Shown here one piece after another: positions 1 through 7,494 of a stretch of 10,934 bases of DNA (position 1 is its first letter; every line of letters begins with the position of its first letter). Origin of the DNA: Clostridiales bacterium UBA6363 (lineage in GTDB: Bacteria > Bacillota > Clostridia > UBA1381). Made by a program: the position numbers and the translations under genes. A model generated the notes under the pieces. The model had not been told where the DNA came from, made no database searches, and saw only the letters and a list, made by a program, of their open reading frames with translations. The stretch covers positions 1 to 10,934 of the forward strand of contig DJRJ01000014.1 in assembly GCA_002438865.1 (NCBI GenBank), in the 5' to 3' direction.

Positions 1-32
1 TGTGGTTTTACACAAAAACATAATTTTTATAA

Positions 33-2663
33 TTACTTTTCTTCCTTTATCTTTGCCTGAGCGGCAGCAAGTCTTGCGATAGGAACTCTGAACGGTGAGC
101 AGGAAACATAGTCCAGACCGATCTTGTGGCAGAATTCTACCGAAGACGGGTCTCCGCCGTGTTCGCCGCAGATACCGCAGTGCATATCCGGTCTTGTTGA
201 CTTACCGAGCTTAATAGCCATTTCCATAAGCTTACCAACGCCTGTCTGGTCAAGCTTAGCAAACGGATCGTTCTCAAAGATTTTAGCGTCATAGTAAGCG
301 TCTAAGAACTTACCTGCGTCGTCTCTTGAGAAGCCGTATGTCATCTGAGTAAGGTCGTTTGTACCGAAGCAGAAGAATTCAGCTTCCTTAGCGATTTCAT
401 CAGCTGTTAATGCGGCTCTCGGGATTTCGATCATTGTACCTACTTCGTACCTAAGGTCGATACCTGCTGCTGCGATTTCAGCGTCAGCTGTTGCAACGAC
501 AACATCCTTTATGTTCTTTAATTCCTTAACTTCGCATACGAGCGGAATCATAATTTCGGGAACGATGTTCCAGTCAGCGTGTGCCTTCTTAACATTGATA
601 GCGGCACGGATAACTGCCTTTGTCTGCATCTTTGCAATTTCAGGATATGTTACTGCAAGACGGCAGCCACGGTGACCCATCATCGGGTTAGCTTCGTGAA
701 GTCCGTTTATTATATCCTTGATTGTTTCAACAGATTTGCCCTGTGCCTTTGCAAGAAGCTCGATATCGGCATCATCTGTCGGAACGAACTCATGAAGCGG
801 AGGATCCAGGAATCTGATTGTTACGGGGCAGCCTTCCAAAGCTTCGTAAAGCTTTTCAAAATCGCCCTGCTGCATCGGAAGAATCTTATCAAGAGCAGCT
901 TCTCTTTCTTCAACTGTATCCGAGCAGATCATTTCTCTGAATGCGTCTATTCTGTTGCCTTCAAAGAACATATGCTCTGTACGGCAAAGACCGATACCTT
1001 CAGCGCCGAGCTCCTTAGCTTTCTTAGCGTCAGCCGGAGTATCTGCGTTTGTTCTTACCTTCAATGTCTTGAACTTATCAGCCCAACCCATGATTGTGCC
1101 GAATTCGCCTGCGATTGAAGCGTCAACTGTCGGGATAATTCCGTCGTAAACGTTACCTGTTGTACCGTCTAACGAAATCTCGTCTCCCTCGTGATATTCC
1201 TTGCCTGCAAGAGTAAACTTCTTGTTAGCTTCATCCATAGCGATGTCGCCGCAGCCCGATACACAGCATGTACCCATACCACGTGCAACAACGGCAGCGT
1301 GTGAAGTCATACCGCCTCTTACCGTAAGGATACCCTGAGCGGCTTTCATACCTTCGATATCTTCAGGTGATGTTTCAAGACGAACAAGAACAACCTTTTC
1401 GCCTCTTGCGCCCCATTCCTTAGCGTCATCTGCTGTGAACACGATTTTACCGCAAGCAGCACCGGGCGATGCGCCGAGAGCCTTTGCGATAGGTGTTGCG
1501 GCTTTAAGAGCCTTAACGTCAAACTGCGGATGGAGAAGTGAGTCGAGGTTTCTCGGGTCGATCATAAGAACTGCGTCCTTTTCTGTGATCATACCTTCTT
1601 CAACGAGGTCACAAGCTATCTTTAAAGCAGCCTGAGCCGTTCTCTTACCGTTTCTTGTCTGAAGCATGTAAAGCTTCTTATCTTCAATCGTGAATTCCAT
1701 ATCCTGCATATCGTGATAGTGGTTTTCAAGATTTTTTGCGATTTCAACGAACTGATCGTAAACTTCGGGCATAATTTCCTTCATCTGATCTATCTTCTGA
1801 GGAGTTCTTACGCCTGCAACAACGTCCTCACCCTGAGCGTTCATAAGGAATTCGCCCATGAGGTGCTTTTCGCCGGTAGCCGGGTCACGTGTGAATGCAA
1901 CACCTGTTCCCGATGTTTCGCCCATGTTACCGAACGCCATCATCTGAACGTTTACTGCTGTACCCCATGAATACGGGATATCGTTGTCACGTCTGTATAC
2001 GTTTGCACGGGGGTTGTCCCATGAACGGAATACGGCTTTGATTGCGCCGAACAGCTGATCGATAGGATCTGTCGGGAAGTCTTCGCCGATCTTTTCTTTA
2101 TATTCAGCCTTGAACTGCGATGCGAGTTCCTTAAGGTCTTCAGCCGTAAGCTCAACGTCCTGAGTTACGCCCTTTTCAGCCTTCATTTTGTCGATAAGTT
2201 CTTCAAAGTATTTCTTGCCGACTTCCATAACTACGTCCGAATACATCTGGATAAATCTTCTGTAGCAGTCCCAAGCCCATCTGGGGTTGTTTGACTTCTT
2301 AGCCATAACTTCAACAACTGTTTCGTTAAGACCTAAGTTAAGGATTGTGTCCATCATACCCGGCATTGAAGCTCTTGCACCCGAACGAACGGATACCAAA
2401 AGCGGATTCTCCTGGTCGCCGAACTTCTTACCTGTGATTTTTTCCATCTTTGCGATGTTTTCCATGATCTCTGCCTGAATTTCGGCGTTGATCTGTCTGC
2501 CGTCCTCATAGTACTGTGTGCAGGCTTCTGTTGAAATTGTGAAACCCTGAGGAACAGGCATACCGAGCTTTGTCATTTCGGCAAGGTTTGCGCCTTTTCC
2601 GCCGAGAAGCTCTCTCATGCTTGCGTCACCTTCGCTGAAAAGGTATACGAATTTTTTTGACAT
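33..2663 (-). CDS. ppdK: Pyruvate, phosphate dikinase
   Basis: This cytosolic enzyme interconverts pyruvate + ATP + Pi and PEP + AMP + PPi. In anaerobes it often works glycolytically with PPi or in gluconeogenesis. The 876 residues match the usual family length. Visible motifs in order: the N-terminal nucleotide-binding start GGKGANLAEM (21-30); SVRSGARASMPGMMDT (91-106); the swivelling phosphohistidine segment GGMTSHAAVVARG (450-462), with His455 as the phosphocarrier; and the C-terminal PEP/pyruvate barrel with GLCRTEH (Arg561), TIRFLDPPLHEF (Arg617), GTNDLTQ (767-773) and CGICGEHGG (829-837), whose second Cys is the expected proton donor. These positions coincide almost exactly with the Clostridium symbiosum enzyme as I recall it. 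The start is supported by a strong AGGAGGAG ribosome binding site, complementary to 2670-2677, six bases upstream. The gene reads away from the spoIIE end of the window and has its own promoter. Only 32 bases follow the stop, so a terminator cannot be judged. No catalytic residue is missing and the call is secure. Confidence 0.98.
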   Translation of the reverse strand: MSKKFVYLFSEGDASMRELLGGKGANLAEMTKLGMPVPQGFTISTEACTQYYEDGRQINAEIQAEIMENIAKMEKITGKKFGDQENPLLVSVRSGARASMPGMMDTILNLGLNETVVEVMAKKSNNPRWAWDCYRRFIQMYSDVVMEVGKKYFEELIDKMKAEKGVTQDVELTAEDLKELASQFKAEYKEKIGEDFPTDPIDQLFGAIKAVFRSWDNPRANVYRRDNDIPYSWGTAVNVQMMAFGNMGETSGTGVAFTRDPATGEKHLMGEFLMNAQGEDVVAGVRTPQKIDQMKEIMPEVYDQFVEIAKNLENHYHDMQDMEFTIEDKKLYMLQTRNGKRTAQAALKIACDLVEEGMITEKDAVLMIDPRNLDSLLHPQFDVKALKAATPIAKALGASPGAACGKIVFTADDAKEWGARGEKVVLVRLETSPEDIEGMKAAQGILTVRGGMTSHAAVVARGMGTCCVSGCGDIAMDEANKKFTLAGKEYHEGDEISLDGTTGNVYDGIIPTVDASIAGEFGTIMGWADKFKTLKVRTNADTPADAKKAKELGAEGIGLCRTEHMFFEGNRIDAFREMICSDTVEEREAALDKILPMQQGDFEKLYEALEGCPVTIRFLDPPLHEFVPTDDADIELLAKAQGKSVETIKDIINGLHEANPMMGHRGCRLAVTYPEIAKMQTKAVIRAAINVKKAHADWNIVPEIMIPLVCEVKELKNIKDVVVATADAEIAAAGIDLRYEVGTMIEIPRAALTADEIAKEAEFFCFGTNDLTQMTYGFSRDDAGKFLDAYYDAKIFENDPFAKLDQTGVGKLMEMAIKLGKSTRPDMHCGICGEHGGDPSSVEFCHKIGLDYVSCSPFRVPIARLAAAQAKIKEEK

Positions 2664-2715
2664 TGGAATCTCCTCCTGTTATTTTTTTCAGTTTATTTTA
2701 CTGTCCATAATAACT

Positions 2716-2743
2716 ATTATATCATAAAATACATAATTGTCCA
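2716..2743 (-). promoter_or_regulatory. Probable ppdK promoter
   Basis: Reading the minus strand, a -35 TGGACA (complement of 2738-2743) is followed by a 16-bp spacer and a perfect -10 TATAAT (complement of 2716-2721). A TG one base before the -10 gives an extended -10. The predicted start near 2709 leaves a leader of about 45 nt carrying the strong ribosome binding site. The sequence TGTCCATAATA (plus-strand reading) occurs at 2702-2712 and again at 2738-2748, so one copy covers the start site and the other the -35. The gap 2664-2825 is otherwise very AT-rich, with no gene and no clear spoIIE terminator. Confidence 0.7.
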
Positions 2744-2825
2744 TAATATTTTTTAAAATTTTTGTCACAAATTTGATTTTTGGAAAAATTAATGGTTTGT
2801 GAACGATTTTTATATTTATATATGG

Positions 2826-5114
2826 TTAATTTTCAGTAATTCTGACCACAGCGACAGTCATATCATCGAAAATCATACCATGGCTTTTTTCTATAACGGT
2901 TTCCATAATATCCTGTGCGGTCTGCTCCGTATCGGACGGCTCGGCACGGAGTTTCTTTTTTATCCACTCGGTGCTTACCGCTCCCTCCTCCGCTCCGCAC
3001 ACGCCGTCCGACATCATTACTATCATATCGCCGCCGTAAACACGTTTTACCTGTCCCTGCGGCTTTATGTCGGAAATTATCCCTGCCGGCATAGAAACGG
3101 AGAACACCGTTTCTATATTTCCGCCGTGGCTTATAAGGCTTTCCGCCGCACCCACTTTGTAAAATTCCGCCGTGCCGTAAATCAGGTCGATACACAATAA
3201 ATCTATTGTGGAGAACATCTCCTTGTCCATTTTAAGGCACAGCGAGGAGTTTATCATTTCAATCGCCGTTTCGGTTTCAAAGCCTGCCATAAGAAATTCA
3301 CGCAAAAGCCGCAGGGTTGTGCGGCTTTCCTGCATTGCTTTTTTGCCGCTGCCCATACCGTCCGCTATTATGACATATTTTTTGTAGTTCTCGGTCGTGA
3401 ACGCCGCTGCACTGTCGCCGGAAAGCTCCGCCTCGTCGCTTTTTATCTGACGCATGGAAACGTCCGCACAGTATTTCGGCTTTGAAACGAATTTCATAAG
3501 CGCTCCGCTATATTCCTTATCTCTGCCCATCGGCACGGAAAACACCTCCGTCAGAGCCGCCTCCGCCTTTTTCACATCTGCTCCTATGCCGAGTCCGAGA
3601 TACACCTCCGTGCGCCCCGTGGCATTCTCCGCAACGCTCACCTCAAACGCCGTTATGCCCTGCTTGTCCAGCACATTAACCACCGTTTCCTCCAAATCCT
3701 CACGGAAGGTAAATCCCTCCAGGACATCGGTTGAAAGATTTTCAAATATTTTCGCCGTTTCGCTGTACTGGCGTGCTATTATATCACGCTCCGAAACAGC
3801 CTCCCCTGCACGTATAAGCCGTTTTTTGTAAAGCTCGTAAACGTGGTTTAATTCGCTCACAAAAACATCGCTCCGTATGCATTTGTCACGAAAGCTTTTT
3901 GGCATGGAGGATGCCGTAAGCACGCCCTCCGTTTCAATCGTTCCCAAAAGCGACATAACGCCCTTGTAGGTTTTTGTAAAATCGTTCTGCCAGCACTTTA
4001 CCGCCATGGAACAGCCGGCACACACACGCTGCGACATCTCGTCAAAAAGTCCGCCTACCTCTTTGCGGTACAGATTTATACGCTTGTCCGATTCCTCCGT
4101 AAAGCATTTGTTTAAGCTGTTAAACGCCTCTGCCATACGCTCCGTTTTTGCGGACAGATACTCCTTTACACGGACGTCTGCGCTTATCGACTCCATGCGG
4201 AGCGATTTGGAGAAAAATATGTTTATATATTTATGCAGTTTTTTCGGAGTAAGCACAAAAAGCAATGCAGCACACGCCGCATCTATTGCGGAAATCGGCT
4301 CCGCACCGCCCTGCATACATATGGATACCGCCGCTATTCCGCCGATAAAACCGACCGCCGTTCCGACACGTCCGTAGCCTTTGAGAAAATTTCCGAACAT
4401 TGCGCTTATGCCGTAGGCGCCGCCCGTAAGTGCCGAAAGCGGCGATGACAGCGTACTCATAAAGCCTATGCACATCGCTCCGCCCCCTGCCGACGCAAGA
4501 TTTGAATACAGCGCCATACACATGGAAACATACATTGCCGCAATATTTGCCGGGTTTATCCCGTACGGGAGCTTTATCCCCGAAAGTCCGGTTATGAATA
4601 TACCGGCGCAAACGGCAATGGACACCATTTCCTCCTGCGAAACGTATGAGCGGCTCCGCCTGTTTTCGAGAAAGGTTTTCGTATTTGTAAACACCGTATA
4701 CACGATTGCCGAAACGATGCTTTCTATAAGCAGGAGCATCACGTCATACACGCCTATGTAATCATACGCAAACATCGCCGCTCCGCCCACAAGCACCGAC
4801 ATTCCGCACACCGTTGCCTCGATTATGCGCTTTTCGCTCTTGCGTGTTTTTAAGTATATCCAGAACAGCAAATCCGCAATAAGATATTTTATTACCGCCA
4901 TTCCCGCTCCCGCCGATATGAGTCCGCCGCACATTACGGCTATTCCTATGTACGCTATCCCCTTGTCAAAGCCTGCCGCAAAAAACGCCGTTCCGAACGG
5001 GAACATTCCCATAACCGACGCACGTGACGCAAGCAGCATAAACACGGCGGCGGCTATATCCTTTAGTGCCGGACGTCTTAGGGGCGCAGAGTGCGGCATT
5101 GTGTTTATTTCCAT
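2826..5114 (-). CDS. spoIIE: Stage II sporulation protein E (SpoIIE), serine phosphatase
   Basis: This is a membrane-bound PP2C-type phosphatase. In the family it dephosphorylates the anti-anti-sigma factor SpoIIAA to release sigma-F in the forespore, and helps place the polar septum. Domains, numbered from the chosen start (762 aa; the Bacillus protein is a little over 800): many hydrophobic segments over roughly residues 18-290 form the multi-pass N-terminus; a central regulatory region contains the Cys cluster CxxCxxxxxCW (about 365-375); a C-terminal PP2C domain carries IIADGMGSGK (metal-binding Asp585), SVSMPAGI, MMSDGV (Asp703) and FDDMTVAVV (Asp750/751). All expected metal-ligand motifs are present. 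I start at 5114 because GGAGG (complement of 5120-5124) lies five bases upstream. The alternative ATG at 5126 contains that Shine-Dalgarno in its own first codons and would add only MEEK. The upstream region has a promoter, a palindrome and Spo0A-like boxes. The gene stands alone as a transcription unit. The product is secure; the start is likely but not certain. Confidence 0.95.
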   Translation of the reverse strand: MEINTMPHSAPLRRPALKDIAAAVFMLLASRASVMGMFPFGTAFFAAGFDKGIAYIGIAVMCGGLISAGAGMAVIKYLIADLLFWIYLKTRKSEKRIIEATVCGMSVLVGGAAMFAYDYIGVYDVMLLLIESIVSAIVYTVFTNTKTFLENRRSRSYVSQEEMVSIAVCAGIFITGLSGIKLPYGINPANIAAMYVSMCMALYSNLASAGGGAMCIGFMSTLSSPLSALTGGAYGISAMFGNFLKGYGRVGTAVGFIGGIAAVSICMQGGAEPISAIDAACAALLFVLTPKKLHKYINIFFSKSLRMESISADVRVKEYLSAKTERMAEAFNSLNKCFTEESDKRINLYRKEVGGLFDEMSQRVCAGCSMAVKCWQNDFTKTYKGVMSLLGTIETEGVLTASSMPKSFRDKCIRSDVFVSELNHVYELYKKRLIRAGEAVSERDIIARQYSETAKIFENLSTDVLEGFTFREDLEETVVNVLDKQGITAFEVSVAENATGRTEVYLGLGIGADVKKAEAALTEVFSVPMGRDKEYSGALMKFVSKPKYCADVSMRQIKSDEAELSGDSAAAFTTENYKKYVIIADGMGSGKKAMQESRTTLRLLREFLMAGFETETAIEMINSSLCLKMDKEMFSTIDLLCIDLIYGTAEFYKVGAAESLISHGGNIETVFSVSMPAGIISDIKPQGQVKRVYGGDMIVMMSDGVCGAEEGAVSTEWIKKKLRAEPSDTEQTAQDIMETVIEKSHGMIFDDMTVAVVRITEN

Positions 5115-5147
5115 TTTTTCCTCCATTCCGCTGTCCTACGGCAGCAT

Positions 5148-5170
5148 ATAGTAAATCATTTACTATTATA
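5148..5170 (-). promoter_or_regulatory. spoIIE -10 box and overlapping 19-nt palindrome
   Basis: The minus strand has a perfect TATAAT (complement of 5165-5170). It overlaps a perfect inverted repeat ATAGTAAAT-C-ATTTACTAT at 5148-5166, with two 9-bp arms around one central base. The expected transcription start, near 5158, falls at the centre of the palindrome, so a dimeric repressor bound here would block initiation. No good sigma-A -35 is found 16-18 bp upstream, which fits an activator-dependent promoter. The TATAAT is seen directly; the operator role is inferred. Confidence 0.6.
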
Positions 5171-5177
5171 TCACCTC

Positions 5178-5198
5178 ATTGACGAAAATTTTGTCATA
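5178..5198. promoter_or_regulatory. Candidate Spo0A boxes upstream of spoIIE
   Basis: The known 0A box is TTTGTCRAA, or core TGNCGAA. On the plus strand, ATTGACGAA at 5178-5186 has the full core TGACGAA. TTTGTCATA at 5190-5198 matches 8 of 9 positions. They lie 12 bp apart, about one helical turn, directly upstream of the spoIIE -10 and over the place where a -35 would be. Spo0A~P activates spoIIE in Bacillus. A third exact match, TTTGTCAAA on the minus strand (5233-5241), coincides with the -35 of the divergent gene and may be chance. This is a motif match only. Confidence 0.45.
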
Positions 5199-5233
5199 TT
5201 CTCTGCCTGATTACAAAAACTTCACGACAACAT

Positions 5234-5262
5234 TTGACAAAATCCGCAAATTATGCTACAAT
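5234..5262 (+). promoter_or_regulatory. Sigma-A promoter of the metallophosphoesterase gene
   Basis: TTGACA (5234-5239), a 17-bp spacer and TACAAT (5257-5262), preceded by TGC, form an extended -10 promoter. It predicts a start near 5269 and a leader of about 50 nt. It rules out the in-frame TTG at 5234 as a start codon, since that codon lies inside the -35 box. Confidence 0.8.
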
Positions 5263-5317
5263 AATAGAAAATACAAGTAAAAGACGGTTTACACACAATA
5301 TGATTGGAGAATGCATT

Positions 5318-5785
5318 ATGATGAGAATTGCTGTTTTTTCGGATACCCATGGCGACATAAAAAGGTGTATACACATAATCGACTCGATAAAGCCCGACAT
5401 TGTAATCCATGCAGGCGACTGCGAAAATGACGCACGGGCGCTTATTTCGATGTATCCCGATCTGAAATTTTACTGCGTGTGCGGAAATAACGATTTCTCA
5501 CGCACGTTTCCGCCTCAAGTGGTTTTTGAGGCTGACGGGAAGAAGATTTTTGTAACGCATGGACACGAATACAAAGTAAAGTATGAAAGCACGTATACCA
5601 CTCTGTATGAAAAAGCAAAAGAATTTAATGCGGATTTATGCGTTTTCGGACACACGCATATCCCGTATTCGGATTTCAGAGAGGGTATGCGAATACTCAA
5701 CCCCGGCAGCATACGCTACGGCGGCACTTACGGTGTATGCGAAATTGAAAACGGAAGGCTCAAAACGTGCATACTTGAAATATAA
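5318..5785 (+). CDS. YfcE/MJ0936-family metallophosphoesterase
   Basis: This is a small soluble calcineurin-like phosphoesterase of 155 aa, the normal size for the YfcE/MJ0936 family. Known members use a two-metal centre (often Mn2+) to hydrolyse phosphodiesters in vitro; their physiological substrates are mostly unknown. All five metal-site motifs are present in order: FSDTHGD (DxH) near residue 8, HAGDCEND (GD), VCGNND (GNND), VTHGHEY (GH) and VFGHTH (GHTH). There is no signal peptide or membrane segment. ATG 5318 is chosen because TTGGAGA (5304-5310) sits seven bases upstream and the reading begins MMRIAVFSDTHGD as expected. An ATG three bases later is equally in frame. In many Bacillota this gene follows the rph/xanthosine-NTPase gene, but here it stands alone, divergent from spoIIE with its own consensus promoter and followed by hairpins. 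The family is certain, the substrate is not. Confidence 0.92.
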   Translation: MMRIAVFSDTHGDIKRCIHIIDSIKPDIVIHAGDCENDARALISMYPDLKFYCVCGNNDFSRTFPPQVVFEADGKKIFVTHGHEYKVKYESTYTTLYEKAKEFNADLCVFGHTHIPYSDFREGMRILNPGSIRYGGTYGVCEIENGRLKTCILEI

Positions 5786-5801
5786 AAATCAATAAAAACG
5801 G

Positions 5802-5822
5802 CGGAAAGCTTTCGGCTTTCCG
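5802..5822. terminator. Hairpin after the phosphoesterase gene
   Basis: CGGAAAGC (5802-5809) pairs perfectly with GCTTTCCG (5815-5822) around a 5-base loop. No T tract follows on the plus strand, whereas on the minus strand the stem is followed by CCGTTTTT. It therefore looks better as a terminator against leftward transcription, although its position 16 bases after the phosphoesterase stop suggests an accessory 3'-end structure. It abuts the larger stem at 5823. Confidence 0.45.
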
Positions 5823-5890
5823 AAAAATGCGTGACATTTTCGCTTAAAAACCGCATATTTATACGGTTTTGATGTCACGCATTTTTTATT
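5823..5890 (+). terminator. Nested long-stem terminator
   Basis: A 15-bp perfect outer stem pairs AAAAATGCGTGACAT (5823-5837) with its complement at 5872-5886. Inside it is a second hairpin, AAAACCG (5847-5853) with CGGTTTT (5864-5870). The right arm runs into TTTTTT-A-TTTTT, as in an intrinsic terminator. It is the most likely 3' end of the phosphoesterase transcript. The nested, 64-nt form is much larger than an ordinary terminator. Confidence 0.65.
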
Positions 5891-6069
5891 TTTCATTTTG
5901 TTTTGATTGTGCGTGCCGAAATAGCGGAAAACCCCTTGATTTTCGGGTTTTTAAGACCTATAATAAAGTCGCTCCTTTAGAGAGCTCGTTTGTTTTACAC
6001 ATCGAATACGGTCCCCCGGCCGTATTCCGGAAAAATGGCGCTGTTCAAGAAAAATGCGTCATTTTTTTG
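5891..6069. other. Noncoding stretch with weak hairpins
   Basis: I see no convincing gene here. Three small structures are visible: AAAACCC (5928-5934) with GGGTTTT (5945-5951), followed by T and A; GAATACGG (6004-6011) with CCGTATTC (6020-6027) around an 8-base loop; and AAAATG-CGT-CATTTT (6051-6065) followed by more T. The GAAAAATGCGT at 6049-6059 repeats the left arm of the nested terminator at 5822-5832. All lie upstream of the amylase promoter, so they are not part of its leader. Confidence 0.5.
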
Positions 6070-6098
6070 TTGACTATATATGCACAATATGCTAATAT
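6070..6098 (+). promoter_or_regulatory. Promoter of the amylase-family gene
   Basis: TTGACT (6070-6075), a 17-bp spacer and TAATAT (6093-6098), preceded by TGC, form a good extended -10 sigma-A promoter. The predicted start near 6105 gives a leader of about 28 nt containing CGGAGG at 6121-6126. This argues against any start codon upstream of 6133. Confidence 0.75.
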
Positions 6099-6132
6099 GT
6101 TCTTGAAATTTTTAATCATACGGAGGCGCATT

Positions 6133-7482
6133 ATGGGCAGATGCAATTCAATATATCAGATAAGTTTACGAACATTTACGAAAAAGGGTACGCTTAAGGC
6201 GGCGCAGGAACTTATTCCGCACATTGCAAGAATGGGATTTGACAGCATTTATGTCTGCTCATTGTGCGAAGCTGACGCCGACCCCGATATAATGACGTGG
6301 AGTCCGAGACAGATTTTGTCCAATTCGGGAAACCCGAAAAACTCATATAAAATCAAAGACTTTTTCCACGTTGACCCCGAATACGGAACGGACGAGGATT
6401 TGAGAGATTTTATCGAGTGCGTTCACAAGCACGGAATGAAGTACATATTCGACCTTGTATATCTGCACTGCGGCAGAAATGCCGTATTTATTGATGAAAT
6501 AGCCGATTCGGTAATAAAAGGCAAGGACGGCAAGCCGATAATCGGCGAAACATGGCCGTTTGCGAGAATAAATTACGAAAGCGCCGAAATGCGTGAGTAT
6601 TTATGGAAGAATATGTTTTATTATGCGTTTGATTTTGACGTGGATGGTTTCCGCTGTGATGTCGGAAGCAAAGTTCCGGTTGACTTTTGGGCGGAGGGCG
6701 CACGCCGCATTCGTGAGAAAAAGCCGGATTTCATTATGATAAGCGAGGACTTTAACCCTGCCTATTATTCGGACGAGTACAAGGACGTATTCGACTTGTG
6801 GTATCTGGGCGATTGCCCGCAAAAGGCTCTCTTGAAAGGCGAAATGACAACAAAGGAATTTAAGGAAAAAGAAATTTTCAAGGACTGCCAGACCGACAGC
6901 AAGGGCGCACGCTATCTTGAAAACCACGACACCGCCTCCGATATGGGATCAAAGCGTACCGACAAGCGCACACGCCTTTACGGTCCCGATAATTTTGAAA
7001 CGCTTATGAATTATCTGTGGAACGGCGTTCCGTTCGTATGGAACGGCTTTGAAGTTGCGGACAATTCGGTGCAGAGTATGTTTGCGTCAAGGGAATACGG
7101 CGGATTTAACTCAATAGACTGGTCATATGCCCTCACCGATTTGGGTATTGAGCGTATGAATTTTATAAAATCATTAAATGCGATAAGAAACAAGCACCCC
7201 GAACTGCAATTCTCAAAAATGAGCTGGCTTGCCGACAAAGAGGGTATGCTTGCATTTAAGCACAGCTTAAACGGCGAGGAACTGTTTGCCGTGCTGAATT
7301 ATACGGACAAGGAAATATCCGAAGATTTTGACAAAATCCCCGAAAAGGCGGAGTTGTGCGGCAGTGAGCAAAAACACGCTTACGCTCGGCGCATACGGAT
7401 ATTATGTGGGATATATACAGGAATAAAACACACAAAAGAGCAAGGCAGTGCCTTGCTCTTTTTGTATGCACACCCAATATGA
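6133..7482 (+). CDS. GH13 alpha-amylase-family protein with 3'-end frameshift
   Basis: This is an intracellular glycoside hydrolase family 13 enzyme acting on alpha-glucosidic bonds, probably of maltodextrin or glycogen; it has no signal peptide. The (beta/alpha)8 regions are in order: region I DLVYLHCG (107-114), region II GFRCDVGSK with nucleophile Asp176, region III MISEDF with acid/base Glu205, and region IV LENHDT with His265-Asp266. Residues after about 360 look like the C-terminal beta domain. The start at 6133 follows CGGAGG by six bases and lies downstream of a clear promoter. As written the frame runs to 7482 (449 aa), but its last 36 residues are unlike the family and read through the terminator hairpin. 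Skipping one base in the A5 run at 7370-7374 gives NTLTLGAYGYYVGYIQE and a TAA at 7424-7426, just before the terminator, for a 430-aa protein with a typical amylase end. The intended gene is therefore probably 6133-7426. The family is secure; substrate and linkage specificity cannot be read. Confidence 0.9.
   Translation: MGRCNSIYQISLRTFTKKGTLKAAQELIPHIARMGFDSIYVCSLCEADADPDIMTWSPRQILSNSGNPKNSYKIKDFFHVDPEYGTDEDLRDFIECVHKHGMKYIFDLVYLHCGRNAVFIDEIADSVIKGKDGKPIIGETWPFARINYESAEMREYLWKNMFYYAFDFDVDGFRCDVGSKVPVDFWAEGARRIREKKPDFIMISEDFNPAYYSDEYKDVFDLWYLGDCPQKALLKGEMTTKEFKEKEIFKDCQTDSKGARYLENHDTASDMGSKRTDKRTRLYGPDNFETLMNYLWNGVPFVWNGFEVADNSVQSMFASREYGGFNSIDWSYALTDLGIERMNFIKSLNAIRNKHPELQFSKMSWLADKEGMLAFKHSLNGEELFAVLNYTDKEISEDFDKIPEKAELCGSEQKHAYARRIRILCGIYTGIKHTKEQGSALLFLYAHPI
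7435..7463 (+). terminator. Intrinsic terminator after the amylase gene
   Basis: GAGCAAGGC (7438-7446) pairs perfectly with GCCTTGCTC (7450-7458) around the loop AGT, extended by AAA/TTT pairing, and is followed by TTTTT. It begins about ten bases after the frame-restored stop at 7426. It has A residues on the left side, so it could also work on the leftward transcript of the ligase operon. Confidence 0.88.
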
Positions 7483-7494
7483 GGTTTCGCAAAT

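Noticed and set aside
579..1118. Long plus-strand open frame opposite ppdK
   Set aside because: It lies wholly antisense to a secure gene, its translation is Cys-rich with no family resemblance, and it has no ribosome binding site; it is a shadow of ppdK codon usage.
5234..5317. Upstream TTG start for the phosphoesterase
   Set aside because: The codon is part of the -35 box; the family N-terminus and the ribosome binding site both fit 5318.
5869..6132. An 88-codon N-terminal extension of the amylase
   Set aside because: It starts inside the nested terminator and crosses the amylase promoter at 6070-6098; the ribosome binding site at 6121-6126 fits the ATG at 6133.
7369..7426. Programmed +1 frameshift in the amylase gene
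   Set aside because: No slow or stop codon, stimulator, or known slippery context is visible at the A5 run; an indel explains it more simply.
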